From: Candidatus Kaistella beijingensis
GTDB taxonomy: Bacteria; Bacteroidota; Bacteroidia; Flavobacteriales; Weeksellaceae
Direction: 5' to 3'
Assembly (NCBI RefSeq): GCF_020084865.1
Contig: NZ_CP071953.1
Location: 682,001-746,000, forward strand
Length of the DNA: 64,000 nt
The notes below the pieces were generated by a model. It made no database searches. It worked only from the letters and a program-made list of their open reading frames with translations, and was not told the DNA's origin. The position numbers and the translations under genes were made by a program. Below are positions 1 to 8,918 of the stretch, in pieces. The number at the start of each line of letters is the position of its first letter. Position 1 is the first letter of the stretch.

Positions 1-544
1 ATTGAAAAAAATAAATCCTGCAAAAATATTATTACCTGCGGAAGGAGAAGGTAGAAACGCGGTTTTCGCCTCAAAAAATGGATGGGAAACTTTTGCTTTC
101 GACATCAGTATTGAAGGAAAAAATAAGGCTGAAAACTTGGCTTCGAAAGAAAAAGTACTGATTGATTATAGGATAAATTCTATTGAAAATTGTGAGTATC
201 CCCGAGAAAGTTTCGATGTTTTGGCATTAATATTTGCACATTTTCCACAGGAAAACAGAAATCTTTATCACAGGAAATTGGACGAATTTGTGAAAATTGG
301 AGGTTATGTCATTTTGGAGGCATTCACCAAAAATCATTTAGAATATAGTGGTAAAAATAAAAATTTGGGCGGACCAAAGGACCTGAAAATGCTCTACGAT
401 TTGGGCGAGATTAAAAACGATTTCTCCAATTATGAAATTTTAGAACTCTCAGAATCGGTTGTTGAAATCAACGAGGGCACATTTCATAATGGACAATCTT
501 CCGTCATTAGGTTTTTCGGTAAAAAAATAAAAAATATAGAGTAA
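1..544 (+). CDS. Class I SAM-dependent methyltransferase, 5' truncated by window edge
   Basis: This is the C-terminal portion of a small SAM-dependent methyltransferase, read in frame from base 2. The visible protein begins just before the SAM-binding motif I (LLPAEGEGRNA, about residues 11-21), which in this family is preceded by a few dozen residues, so the true start lies left of the window. An acidic motif II (FDIS) and a later DVLALIFAHFP strand follow, as in TehB/thiopurine-type methyltransferases. The substrate cannot be read from sequence. It ends 22 bp before the membrane fusion protein gene and is probably co-transcribed with the efflux genes. Confidence 0.8.
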   Translation, partial: LKKINPAKILLPAEGEGRNAVFASKNGWETFAFDISIEGKNKAENLASKEKVLIDYRINSIENCEYPRESFDVLALIFAHFPQENRNLYHRKLDEFVKIGGYVILEAFTKNHLEYSGKNKNLGGPKDLKMLYDLGEIKNDFSNYEILELSESVVEINEGTFHNGQSSVIRFFGKKIKNIE

Positions 545-566
545 AAAAAGCGAAAAAATAAAAATT

Positions 567-1652
567 ATGAACATACTAAAAACAGGAATTTTTCTTTCAG
601 CAATTGCCGTCCTTGCAAGTTGCTCTTCCGACAAAAATGAAATCAAGGACAACGCCAAACCAATTGAGGTAAAACTCAGCAATTCGGCGACAACAGACGC
701 TTTAGGTTATGCAGGAGCAAGCGGAAAATTGGTTGCCAAAAATTCGGTAAATGTGTCCACGAGAATGATGGGCTACATTACGAGTTTGCGTGCCGATGTC
801 GGCGATTTTGTGAGTGCAGGTCAAGGTTTGGTGAGCATCAACAATACCGATATTCAGGCAAAAGGTGGACAAGCCAATGCACAAATTGCACAGGCTCAAG
901 CGAATTTCAATATTGCGCAGAAAGATTTTCAGCGTTTTCAAAATTTATACAACAATCAAAGTGCGTCGCAAAAGGAATTGGACGATATGAGAGCACGTTA
1001 CGAAATAGCAAAAGCCAATTTGGACGGTGCAAAAATGATGAAAAATGAAGTCAATTCCCAATACCGTTACACGAATATTACCGCTCCAATTTCGGGCGTG
1101 ATAACAGCAAAATACGCAAGCCAAGGAGATTTGGCAAATCCGGGAATGCCGATTTTAACGATTGAAAGTTCAGGGAATTTGCAGGCGCAGGTTTTGGTTT
1201 CGGAGCAGGACATTACTTTGATAAAAAGCGGAATGCCTGTAAAAGTTTTGATGAAATCTACCAATAACGAAGTCACAGGAACTGTTGACGAAATCAGTCG
1301 TTCCGCAACCAATACCGGCGGACAATATCTGGTAAAAATCAATGTTCCGCAAAGTCGCGATTATCTTCCGGGAATGTTTGTGAATGTAGTTTTCCCTTTC
1401 AAAAGAAGCGGAAGCGTCAATCAGGATTTTCAGGAATCTGTAACTGTTCCGAAAACAGCAATTGTTGAAAACGGGCAATTAACGGGGATTTACACGGTAA
1501 GTTCAGCCAATACCGCAATGTTGCGATGGATAAAAACCGGAAAAACTTTGGGCGACCAAGTGGAAATTCTTTCAGGATTAAATTCCAAAGAACCCTACAT
1601 CGTTTCCGCCAACGGAAAATTGTTTAATGGTGCAAAAGTTCAAGTTAAGTAA
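567..1652 (+). CDS. RND efflux periplasmic adaptor (membrane fusion protein), lipoprotein
   Basis: A 361-residue HlyD/AcrA-type adaptor that links an inner-membrane RND pump to an outer-membrane channel. It has a lipoprotein signal peptide with lipobox LASC (Cys19), so it is anchored to a membrane on the periplasmic side. A lipoyl-like half (around residues 65-95) is followed by an alpha-helical hairpin rich in Q/A/K (about 95-165), the second lipoyl half (TNITAPISGVITAKY), a beta-barrel and a membrane-proximal domain. The pump gene follows 79 bp later. No TolC-type channel gene is in view and it may lie left of the window. The substrate is unknown. Confidence 0.9.
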   Translation: MNILKTGIFLSAIAVLASCSSDKNEIKDNAKPIEVKLSNSATTDALGYAGASGKLVAKNSVNVSTRMMGYITSLRADVGDFVSAGQGLVSINNTDIQAKGGQANAQIAQAQANFNIAQKDFQRFQNLYNNQSASQKELDDMRARYEIAKANLDGAKMMKNEVNSQYRYTNITAPISGVITAKYASQGDLANPGMPILTIESSGNLQAQVLVSEQDITLIKSGMPVKVLMKSTNNEVTGTVDEISRSATNTGGQYLVKINVPQSRDYLPGMFVNVVFPFKRSGSVNQDFQESVTVPKTAIVENGQLTGIYTVSSANTAMLRWIKTGKTLGDQVEILSGLNSKEPYIVSANGKLFNGAKVQVK

Positions 1653-1731
1653 TCCAAAATTTAACATTCAAAATTCAAGATTGTAAAAATTTTGAATCTT
1701 GAATTCGGAATCTTGAATAAATAAAAGTATT
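1653..1731. repeat. Degenerate word-repeat spacer in efflux operon
   Basis: The gap between adaptor and pump genes consists of variants of one word, such as TTCAAAATTCAAGATT, TTTTGAATCTTGAATT and GGAATCTTGAATAA, which also pair as inverted repeats. Similar word-repeat spacers precede several other start codons in this window (5388-5473, 44409-44461, 56938-57020). No gene is present. Confidence 0.6.
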
Positions 1732-4700
1732 ATGGAAAAAGGATTTGCAGGACGTATCGCCGAATTTTTTATCAATTCAAAACTCACAATTTTGTTGATG
1801 ATTGCTTTGATGATTATTGGCGTTTACAGTTCCACACTGATACCGAGAGAAGAAGAACCACAAATTATTGTTCCGATGGCAGACGTAATGGTCGGTTATC
1901 CCGGAGCAACACCTACGGAAGTAGAAAACCGCGTGGTAAAACCTTTAGAAAAAATTATTTCAAATATTAAAGGTGTAGAGCACGTTCACGCAATGGCGAT
2001 GAACGGAAAAGCGATGCTGATTGTACAGTTTTATGTAGGACAGGACACGGAAAGGTCTTATGTAAAACTCTACGACGAGTTGATGAAAAACAAAATGATG
2101 TTTCCAAAAGGGGTTTACGAACCGATGGTGAAAACACGTTCTATCGACGATGTTCCGATGCTTGGTTTAACGCTTTGGAGCGAGAAATACAGCGATTTTC
2201 AACTTCGTCAGATTTCGGAAGAACTCGCTTCGGAAGTTAAAAAAATCAAGGATGTTTCTTTAACGAATGTGATTGGCGGAAGTCCGCGACAACTGAAAAT
2301 CATTTTAGACCGTGAAAAAATGGCGGAAAGCAGTGTTGATGCACTTTTGGTAATGCAGATGATACAGGCGAACAACGGCAGTTCCCAAAGCGGAAGTTTT
2401 GTAAGCAACGACCAAGAATATTTGTTGACGACAGGACAATTTCTCACTTCAAAAGACGATGTGGAAAACCTTGTGGTAGGAACTTCCAACAATATGCCTG
2501 TTTATTTGAAGCAGATTGCAAAAGTGGAAGATGGCGCATCATCTCCTGCAAATTATGTAAGTTTCGGTTATGGAATGGCGACCGAAAAAGGCAAGAAAAA
2601 TCCCGCAGAATATCCTGCCGTAACGATTTCTGTTTCCAAAGTGAAAGGAGCAGATGCGATGAAAATTTCAGACGAAATCTTGCATAAAGTTGAAAATTTA
2701 AAGAAAACTTTAGTTCCAAACGATGTTCACGTGGAAGTTACCCGAAATTACGGAGAAACCGCGTCGCACAAAGTTTCCGAACTTTTGTTACACCTTGCTG
2801 TTGCAATTATTGCCGTAACCATTTTGGTGATGCTCGCAATGGGATGGAGAGGCGGTTTAGTTGTGTTTTTCTCGGTTCCTTTAACCTTTGCATTAACGCT
2901 TTTCAGTTATTATATGCTCGGTTACACGCTGAACAGAATTACACTTTTTGCGCTCGTTTTCGTCGTCGGAATTGTGGTGGATGATAGCATCATTATCGCC
3001 GAAAATATGCACCGGCATTTCCACATGAAGAAATTGCCGTTCAAACAGGCAGCAATTTATGCGATAAATGAAGTAGGAAATCCGACAATTTTAGCAACTT
3101 TTACCGTTATTGCCGCGATTTTACCGATGGCTTTCGTTTCCGGAATGATGGGACCTTATATGTCGCCAATGCCGATTGGTGCGTCGATTGCGATGTTGCT
3201 TTCACTTTTTGTGGCTTTAACGGTGACGCCGTATCTCGGTTATCATTTATTAAAAGTGAAAGACGAGGAAGAACATAAGGAAGAGCAAGGTTTGGAAACC
3301 GGAATTATTTACAAGTGGTATAAAAAAATTGAGCAACCATTACTTGACAGCGGTAAAAAACGATGGACAATGCTCGGAATTACAGGCGTTTTGCTGATGA
3401 TTTCAATGTTGGCATTTTTCACAAAATGGGTGGCGGTAAAAATGCTTCCTTTTGATAATAAAAATGAAATTCAGGTGGTGATTGATATGCCGGAAGGAAC
3501 GACTTTAGAAAAAACAAATGCCGTAACCAAAGATGTTGCGCAGTATTTGAGAACCGTTCCGGAAGTGGTCAATTATCAAAATTATGTAGGTTCCGCTTCG
3601 CCGATTACGTTCAATGGTTTGGTGCGACATTACGATATGCGTGGAGCGAGCAATACTGCGGATATTCAGGTGAATCTTTTGCATAAGGAAGACCGCGATA
3701 AGCAAAGTCACGATGTGGCAAAAACCATTCGTCCTGAAATTCAAAAAATTGCAAAAAAATACGGCGCCAACATTAAAATCGTCGAAGTTCCGCCGGGACC
3801 ACCGGTTTTGTCAACCATCGTTGCCGAAGTTTATGGACCGAATTACGATGAACAGGTAAGAATTGCCAATGAAATTCAGAATATTTTGAAAAAAACCGAC
3901 GATGTTGTTGATGTAGATTGGATGGTGGAAGCACCACAAACAGAATTCAAACTCGTTCCTGATAACGAAAAAGCGATGTTGAACGGAATTGCACCGCAAC
4001 AATTGGTGGGAAATCTAACCTATTTAATGGGAGAATATCCGATTTCCACTTTGTATGACGAAAAAAGTGCTGAACCAATCAATATGGTGATGAAATTGGA
4101 CAATTCCGAAAAAGCAACCATTCAAGACATTACCGCACTGAAAGTGAAAGGACAACAGGGAAATATGATGCCGATAAGTGATGTGGTAAAAGTGGAGCGC
4201 GAAAAATTGGAAAAAAGTATTTACCGAAAAGACCAAAAACGGGTGGTTTATGTGCTTGCAGATATGGCGGGAGGTTTGGAAAGTCCGGCTTACGCCATTC
4301 TCGGAATGGAAGAAAAACTGAAAAAAATTCAACTTCCTGCAGGTTATTCGCTGAACGAACTTTATATGAAACAGCCGACAGACGAAAGCGATTACACCGT
4401 AAAATGGGACGGAGAATGGCAAATTACATTGGAAGTTTTCCGTGATTTGGGTGCTGCTTTTGCCGTAGTGATTATCATAATATATATGTTGATTGTCGGT
4501 TGGTTCCAAAACTTCAAAACTCCGATGGTGATGATGGTAGCAATTCCGCTTTCATTGGTGGGAATTGTGCTGGGACATTGGCTTTTGGGCGCATTTTTCA
4601 CGGCAACTTCCTTTATCGGGATGATTGCTTTAGCCGGAGTTATGGTGAGGAATTCAGTCCTTTTAATTGACTTTATAGAAATCCGACTGAAAGAAGGGAT

Positions 4701-4992
4701 ACCGATGAAACAGGCAATTATAGAAGCAGGAGCAGTAAGAACAACGCCGATTTTGTTGACAACAGGAGCGGTTGTCATTGGAGCGGTCATCATTTTGTTT
4801 GACCCAATTTTCCAAGGTTTGGCGATTTCATTGGTGTTTGGAGCGATAGTTTCAACCTTGTTGACGCTAATTGTGGTTCCTTTGATTTACTATATGAGCG
4901 AAAAGAAAAAGTGGGAAAAAATTCAGGCAGAACAAACAATAGAATTTTCCGACGATTTCTTTGATGAACCTTTAAATAAAGAAAAACCATAG
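1732..4992 (+). CDS. RND family efflux pump, inner-membrane transporter subunit
   Basis: A 1086-residue proton-driven RND transporter, full length for the AcrB/HAE1-like superfamily. The N-terminal helix is followed by the family signature IPREEEPQI (about residues 40-48) and two large periplasmic loops, and there are two bundles of membrane helices, at roughly 340-550 and 880-1070. The paired acidic residues Asp417-Asp418 in VVGIVVDDSIII of helix 4 match the proton relay of this family. Its partner adaptor lies directly upstream. Whether it exports drugs, metals or lipids is not decidable; the signature sequence is unlike CusA, so simple metal export is less likely. Confidence 0.92.
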   Translation: MEKGFAGRIAEFFINSKLTILLMIALMIIGVYSSTLIPREEEPQIIVPMADVMVGYPGATPTEVENRVVKPLEKIISNIKGVEHVHAMAMNGKAMLIVQFYVGQDTERSYVKLYDELMKNKMMFPKGVYEPMVKTRSIDDVPMLGLTLWSEKYSDFQLRQISEELASEVKKIKDVSLTNVIGGSPRQLKIILDREKMAESSVDALLVMQMIQANNGSSQSGSFVSNDQEYLLTTGQFLTSKDDVENLVVGTSNNMPVYLKQIAKVEDGASSPANYVSFGYGMATEKGKKNPAEYPAVTISVSKVKGADAMKISDEILHKVENLKKTLVPNDVHVEVTRNYGETASHKVSELLLHLAVAIIAVTILVMLAMGWRGGLVVFFSVPLTFALTLFSYYMLGYTLNRITLFALVFVVGIVVDDSIIIAENMHRHFHMKKLPFKQAAIYAINEVGNPTILATFTVIAAILPMAFVSGMMGPYMSPMPIGASIAMLLSLFVALTVTPYLGYHLLKVKDEEEHKEEQGLETGIIYKWYKKIEQPLLDSGKKRWTMLGITGVLLMISMLAFFTKWVAVKMLPFDNKNEIQVVIDMPEGTTLEKTNAVTKDVAQYLRTVPEVVNYQNYVGSASPITFNGLVRHYDMRGASNTADIQVNLLHKEDRDKQSHDVAKTIRPEIQKIAKKYGANIKIVEVPPGPPVLSTIVAEVYGPNYDEQVRIANEIQNILKKTDDVVDVDWMVEAPQTEFKLVPDNEKAMLNGIAPQQLVGNLTYLMGEYPISTLYDEKSAEPINMVMKLDNSEKATIQDITALKVKGQQGNMMPISDVVKVEREKLEKSIYRKDQKRVVYVLADMAGGLESPAYAILGMEEKLKKIQLPAGYSLNELYMKQPTDESDYTVKWDGEWQITLEVFRDLGAAFAVVIIIIYMLIVGWFQNFKTPMVMMVAIPLSLVGIVLGHWLLGAFFTATSFIGMIALAGVMVRNSVLLIDFIEIRLKEGIPMKQAIIEAGAVRTTPILLTTGAVVIGAVIILFDPIFQGLAISLVFGAIVSTLLTLIVVPLIYYMSEKKKWEKIQAEQTIEFSDDFFDEPLNKEKP

Positions 4993-5081
4993 TTTATTTT
5001 TAATTGAAACTTTGCCGAAAATTGATTTTTTCGGTGAAGTTTTTCATCAATTATCAACCATCATTTATCAATTATAAAAAT

Positions 5082-5387
5082 ATGAAACTACTACTCATCA
5101 CCGCAATAGAAGAATTTGAGAAAAATGTGAAAGAAATTCTCGTTCATTCGGGCGTTTCAGCATTTTCCTACAGTCCTGTAAAAGGCTACAAATCGGACGA
5201 AAAGCAAATTTCTTTGGAAAATTGGTTCGCTTCGCAGATTTCGGAAACCGATTCGCTACTGTTCACGGCATTTGTTCCTGAAGAAAATGTAGATAAAGTG
5301 TATCATTATGTAGAGAAATTCAACCAAAAACAAGAGTTTCTCTCGCACATACATTTATCAACTTTAAATATTGAGAAATCGGTTTAA
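5082..5387 (+). CDS. Small PII-like (ferredoxin-like fold) protein
   Basis: A 101-residue protein starting at MKLLLITAIEEFEK. The ATG at 5082 was chosen over an upstream in-frame start at 5004 because the extra 26 residues translate the AT-rich spacer. The pattern of beta-alpha-beta segments and the terminal strand (HIHLSTLNIEK) resemble PII-like/GlnB-fold proteins of Bacteroidota found beside RND pumps, but the classic T-loop signature is missing. It sits between the pump and a DUF2892 membrane protein on the same strand and may sense or modulate pump activity. That role is inferred from context only. Confidence 0.6.
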   Translation: MKLLLITAIEEFEKNVKEILVHSGVSAFSYSPVKGYKSDEKQISLENWFASQISETDSLLFTAFVPEENVDKVYHYVEKFNQKQEFLSHIHLSTLNIEKSV

Positions 5388-5473
5388 CTAAAAATTTGAG
5401 ATTTGAAATTTGAGATTTGAAATTACAAAAACTTGAGACTTCAAACTTGAAACTTTAAACAAATTATAAGATT
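5388..5473. repeat. Word-repeat intergenic spacer
   Basis: The spacer is built from near-repeats of GAGATTTGAAATTT and ACTTGAAACTTTAAAC, ending just upstream of the DUF2892 gene start. It has no coding potential and no clear promoter. The same vocabulary appears at 43698-43728 and 56978-57010 upstream of other starts. Confidence 0.6.
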
Positions 5474-5674
5474 ATGAAAACAAGAATTATACACGCAGTT
5501 GCCGGAACGATGATTTTGGCGAGTTTACTTTTAGGAATTTTAGTGCACCAAAATTGGTTTTATCTTACCGGTTTTGTCGGCTTGAATTTGTTGCAGTCGT
5601 CCTTTACCAATTGGTGTCTTTTGGGAAATATTTTGGAAAAATTTGGCGTTCAAGACGATAACTGCAAATGCTGA
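5474..5674 (+). CDS. DUF2892 (YgaP-type) small membrane protein
   Basis: A 66-residue protein with two hydrophobic helices (about residues 8-24 and 29-46), matching the DUF2892 membrane module that elsewhere is fused to rhodanese domains, as in E. coli YgaP. The C-terminus carries a cysteine-rich tail (DDNCKC). The next gene downstream encodes a rhodanese-thioredoxin lipoprotein, so the pair resembles a split YgaP arrangement and suggests a membrane site for sulfane-sulfur handling. The family assignment comes from pattern and context; the biochemical role is inferred. Confidence 0.75.
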   Translation: MKTRIIHAVAGTMILASLLLGILVHQNWFYLTGFVGLNLLQSSFTNWCLLGNILEKFGVQDDNCKC

Positions 5675-5710
5675 TAAATCACTAATTTTACAAACAAAAA
5701 AAATCAGAAT

Positions 5711-6457
5711 ATGAATAAGATAAAAATGTTGCTATTCGTTTTCACGGTGTTTTCTTTTGCGGGTTGCCAAAAGGCACAGAAAATGGGTGGTGAAACTTCG
5801 GTTGAAAAGTCATCAGAAGAAAAGACCGACTTATCTGCACAAGAATTTTCCGACAAAATCAAGCAAAATCCCGACGCCATTATTTTGGACGTGAGAACTC
5901 CAAGAGAATTTGAAGATGGACATATTGCAAATGCCGTAAATATGGACATCAACGGAAATTTTGAAAGTGATATTTCAAAATTGGATAAGTCAAAACCTAT
6001 TTTGGTGTATTGTTTAAGTGGGGCGAGAAGTTCTTCTGCAGTCGAAATTTTGAAAAATCAGGGTTTTAAAAATATTTTCCATTTAGATAGAGGAATGATG
6101 AGTTGGCGAAGCGCAAATCTCCCCGAAACCACCAATAAAGCCATCGCCAAAAAAGGAATGTCAATGCAGGATTACCAAAAAATGTTACAGTCCGACAAAT
6201 TGGTTTTGGTTGATTTTTATGCCGATTGGTGTGCTCCGTGTAAAAAGATGGAACCTTATTTAAAAGAAATTTCTGAAACGATGAACGACAAGGTAAAAGT
6301 CGTAAGAATTGATGCAGATGCAAACGCTGAACTCTGCAAAGAATTGAAAATAAGCCCAATTCCTGTCTTTCATTTATACCAAAACAACAAATTGATTTGG
6401 GAAAATACAGGTTTTGTGCCGAAGGAAACGGTGGTGGTAAAAATAAACCTCCAATAA
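5711..6457 (+). CDS. Rhodanese-thioredoxin fusion lipoprotein
   Basis: A 248-residue periplasmic lipoprotein (lipobox FAGC, Cys19) that joins two sulfur-redox domains. A rhodanese domain (about 42-140) has the DVRTPREFEDGH signature and the active loop CLSGAR with Cys101. A thioredoxin domain (about 150-248) has the redox motif WCAPC (Cys174, Cys177) and the cis-Pro segment SPIPVF. The rhodanese could accept sulfane sulfur and the thioredoxin could release it as sulfide or reduce the persulfide. It is last in the run of rightward genes from the efflux pump and is closed by a terminator shared with the convergent sulfide:quinone oxidoreductase gene. Confidence 0.9.
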   Translation: MNKIKMLLFVFTVFSFAGCQKAQKMGGETSVEKSSEEKTDLSAQEFSDKIKQNPDAIILDVRTPREFEDGHIANAVNMDINGNFESDISKLDKSKPILVYCLSGARSSSAVEILKNQGFKNIFHLDRGMMSWRSANLPETTNKAIAKKGMSMQDYQKMLQSDKLVLVDFYADWCAPCKKMEPYLKEISETMNDKVKVVRIDADANAELCKELKISPIPVFHLYQNNKLIWENTGFVPKETVVVKINLQ

Positions 6458-6475
6458 TTTTAATTGTTATTTAAA

Positions 6476-6508
6476 AAGAAATGCAGTGAGATTTTCACTG
6501 CATTTCTT
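6476..6508. terminator. Bidirectional terminator between convergent genes
   Basis: A perfect 14-bp stem (AAGAAATGCAGTGA paired with TCACTGCATTTCTT) encloses a 5-base loop. It lies between the convergent rhodanese-thioredoxin and sulfide:quinone oxidoreductase genes, and the A/T-rich flanks suit termination in both directions. Confidence 0.8.
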
Positions 6509-6513
6509 CCTGC

Positions 6514-7713
6514 TTAAAGTAACGATGAATAACCGTTTCTCAATTTCCAAAGGAAATATTTTTCTAAAAGGATTTTCGAAATATCATAAAATACATTTGG
6601 AACCATAATAGCGAAAACCCTTGGTTTGAATAGTGAATTGCTCACCAATAAAACTTCTTTTTTTCCTGCATCCATCACGCAAAGTCCCGGAATTCTTCCC
6701 CACGATTTTTCTACGAAATCAGTTTTTCCTTCGATGGTTTTGATGATGTTTTTGGCAACTATTTTTCCCGTTACATCACTCGGATAACCGGTTTTAGGAA
6801 TGGTAAACGGAATTTCGCCTTGTTTGAACGGTGGTTTCACATCAACAGCCAAACCTGCTCCCCAAATATTTTTGATGGTTTGGTGTCGGTAATTCGGTAA
6901 AATTGGGATGAAATTGTTCGGCGGAGTTTCAAGTTTTGGAGAATTTGCAATAAAATCAACACCCACAAATGGAGGCATCAACATTGTAAATTTAGACTCG
7001 ATTTCTTCGCCTGTGCTCAAAATCACTTTTTCTTTTTCTACTTCTTTTATTCCGACGCCTGTTCTATAGTGGATTTTGAACATTTGCATAAAAGTTTTCA
7101 ACATTGTTTCTCCTAAAGGCATTCCGTCGATTCCAAAATGTCCGAGATATGGTTCCGGAGTTACCCAATACAAATCTACTTTTTTGCGGATATTTTGTTC
7201 CCGAAGCCATTTTTCGATGTTGAAAAGAAATTCATAAGCGGCTCCCATACAACCGGCGTTTTGAGTGGCACCGATTACGATTGCACCGGGATTTTTTTTG
7301 AATTCCTCTAATTTTTCCCGAGTTTCCATCGCTTTTGGCGGCGTTCCAATGTAGGAACAGTTCTCTCTAATTCCGGGAGCGATGTCGAAGTTTACTTTTG
7401 GTCCTGTCGCGATGATGAGTTGGTCGTATTCGTAAATCCCATTTTCGCAATACACTTTATTTTCGTCGGGTTCTACTTTAATTGCGGTATCTTTCACGAA
7501 CTTCACGCCTTTTTTTTCTAAAACGGCTCTCCGTGGAACTACAATTTCAGAAATTTCCCTTCTCTTTATCGGAACCCAAATTAGCGACGGAATGTAAACG
7601 AAATCTTCGTTTCTGTCAATTAAGGTCACTTCTGCTTTCTCTTTCAGTTTTCTTTTGATTTCCATTGCGGCGGTACTTCCTGCGAAGTTTCCACCCACTA
7701 CTAAAATTTTCAT
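6514..7713 (-). CDS. sqr: Sulfide:quinone oxidoreductase
   Basis: A 399-residue FAD enzyme that oxidises sulfide to sulfane sulfur and passes electrons to the quinone pool at the inner membrane. The N-terminus has the Rossmann motif VVGGNFAGSTAA. Three cysteines fall where SQR enzymes have their catalytic or conserved cysteines: Cys119, Cys155 (in GATQNAGCMGAAYE) and Cys345 (GLCVMDAGK). A C-terminal amphipathic stretch (FYDISKILLEKYFLWKL) fits membrane attachment. The gene is transcribed alone, from a promoter with a CRP/FNR-like dyad at 7762-7777 that it shares in design with two rhodanese genes. A general NADH dehydrogenase-like oxidoreductase is the alternative, but the cysteine pattern argues against it. 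Confidence 0.87.
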   Translation of the reverse strand: MKILVVGGNFAGSTAAMEIKRKLKEKAEVTLIDRNEDFVYIPSLIWVPIKRREISEIVVPRRAVLEKKGVKFVKDTAIKVEPDENKVYCENGIYEYDQLIIATGPKVNFDIAPGIRENCSYIGTPPKAMETREKLEEFKKNPGAIVIGATQNAGCMGAAYEFLFNIEKWLREQNIRKKVDLYWVTPEPYLGHFGIDGMPLGETMLKTFMQMFKIHYRTGVGIKEVEKEKVILSTGEEIESKFTMLMPPFVGVDFIANSPKLETPPNNFIPILPNYRHQTIKNIWGAGLAVDVKPPFKQGEIPFTIPKTGYPSDVTGKIVAKNIIKTIEGKTDFVEKSWGRIPGLCVMDAGKKEVLLVSNSLFKPRVFAIMVPNVFYDISKILLEKYFLWKLRNGYSSLL

Positions 7714-7732
7714 TTTCCTAAATTTTATTCTT

Positions 7733-7777
7733 CAAAGTTAGGTCTGAATTAAAATTAGTTGTGTAACATTGGTCACT
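7733..7777 (-). promoter_or_regulatory. Promoter with CRP/FNR-like dyad for sulfide:quinone oxidoreductase
   Basis: Reading leftward, a -7 element TAACTTTG (7733-7740) lies 19 bp before the ATG. Upstream of it is an imperfect dyad, GTGAC-CAAT-GTTAC on the minus strand (16-bp box 7762-7777). The dyad centre is 33 bp from the -7 centre, placing it near -40 to -41, the class II activator position. Identical spacing occurs at 9437-9481 and 24639-24683. Confidence 0.75.
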
Positions 7778-7831
7778 TAATGCACTGATTTTGATATGAG
7801 TTTCGTCATACTTTAGAAAGGAAGTTTCAAA

Positions 7832-8302
7832 TTAGAAGTCTCTGAAAATTGAATCGATTTTCGGAAAAAACCTTCCTGTAACTTTTTGGTAATGAATGTA
7901 GTTTGGATATTTTTTCTTCAGTTGTTTTTCCTCGTAAAGTGTCTTTAAATAAAACAAAATAAGGAGCAAAACCGAAATCAGAAGTTTGTAATACGATTCC
8001 CAAAAGATGGCAAACCCAAAAACGAAAAGTAGAATTCCTGTATAAATCGGATGTCTGCTGAATTGATATAACCCATTGGTTATCAGTTCTGAATTTTCTT
8101 TCGGTGTAGGAAAAACAGTTAGATTTTCGTCTAAATTGGAAAGGGAAATTACAGAAATTACCATTCCTAAAGTCGCAAAAAACAATCCTAAATAAGTATA
8201 GATAACAAGAATGTCAAATTTGGGCAAAAAATCAAAAAGATAGAGTGCAAACAGAAGAAACTGAATGCTTACGAAGAGATAATCTTTTGAGGTTTTTATC
8301 AA
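7832..8302 (-). CDS. Isoprenylcysteine carboxyl methyltransferase-like membrane protein
   Basis: A 156-residue protein with about four to five membrane helices and the family core motif NGLYQFSRHPIYTGILL (residues about 76-92), followed by a conserved charged stretch ending in YPNYIHYQKVTGRFFP. This matches the ICMT/PEMT-type integral membrane methyltransferases that are common in bacteria and have unknown physiological substrates. It lies 10 bp downstream of the TlpA-like thioredoxin gene on the same strand, so the two form an operon. A link to thiol methylation is conceivable but unproven. Confidence 0.75.
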   Translation of the reverse strand: MIKTSKDYLFVSIQFLLFALYLFDFLPKFDILVIYTYLGLFFATLGMVISVISLSNLDENLTVFPTPKENSELITNGLYQFSRHPIYTGILLFVFGFAIFWESYYKLLISVLLLILFYLKTLYEEKQLKKKYPNYIHYQKVTGRFFPKIDSIFRDF

Positions 8303-8312
8303 TTTACTTTTT

Positions 8313-8918
8313 TTATTTTTCGGAAATCAAACCGTCAATTTGTTCATAAAAATTAGCGGTGCTGTAATCGGCAACGCCTTGATGATGAAGACGAATTACA
8401 CCTTTTTTATCCAAAACAACCGTCGTTGGAAGCGAGCCACTGAAAACCTCTTTCGGAATTTCGCTTGATGGAATTAAAAACGGAATACTGAAATTTTCTT
8501 TTGCAAGATATTTCTTTCCCAATTCCGGATTATCGTCCAAATTTACCGTCAAAAATACAACTTGTTGATTGGATTTGTACTTTTCATAAAACTTCTGAAT
8601 GCTCGGAAACTCGGCTCTACAAGGAGGACACCAAGAAGCCCAAAAATTGATAAAAACCACTTTTCCTTTCAAATCGGCGGTACTGATTTGGTCTCCCGAT
8701 GCAACATCGGTAACGCTGAAATTAGCAATCGGTTGATTTTCTATATTTTCGGATGCGTTATCTTTTGGTGCTTCAATTTTTGAGTTTAAAATTCCTGTGG
8801 ACGCAATTTGTCTCAGGAACCACGCTTTTGCGTCGGGACTGAAAAGCATTAATGCGAAAAATCCCACCAGAATTACCGTGAATCCGTTCTTTTGTACCCA
8901 AATTTTTAAATTCTCCAT
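8313..8918 (-). CDS. TlpA/ResA-like membrane-anchored thioredoxin
   Basis: A 201-residue protein with an N-terminal membrane anchor (about residues 13-28) and a periplasmic TlpA/AhpC-TSA-type thioredoxin domain. The redox motif is WASWCPPC (Cys97 and Cys100), and the cis-proline strand is SLPTTVVLD. Proteins of this type reduce disulfides in apocytochromes or other envelope proteins. It is co-transcribed with the ICMT-like gene downstream. No dyad like those of the sulfide genes was found in front of it. Confidence 0.88.
   Translation of the reverse strand: MENLKIWVQKNGFTVILVGFFALMLFSPDAKAWFLRQIASTGILNSKIEAPKDNASENIENQPIANFSVTDVASGDQISTADLKGKVVFINFWASWCPPCRAEFPSIQKFYEKYKSNQQVVFLTVNLDDNPELGKKYLAKENFSIPFLIPSSEIPKEVFSGSLPTTVVLDKKGVIRLHHQGVADYSTANFYEQIDGLISEK

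Noticed and set aside
4024..4793. Leftward ORFs of 133-161 codons within the efflux pump gene
   Set aside because: They are antisense frames of the RND gene with histidine/isoleucine-rich composition typical of shadow translation.
7762..7777. Chance half-site near the sulfide:quinone oxidoreductase gene
   Set aside because: The dyad is imperfect on its own, but its distance of 33 bp to the -7 element equals that of two stronger sites in front of functionally related genes.
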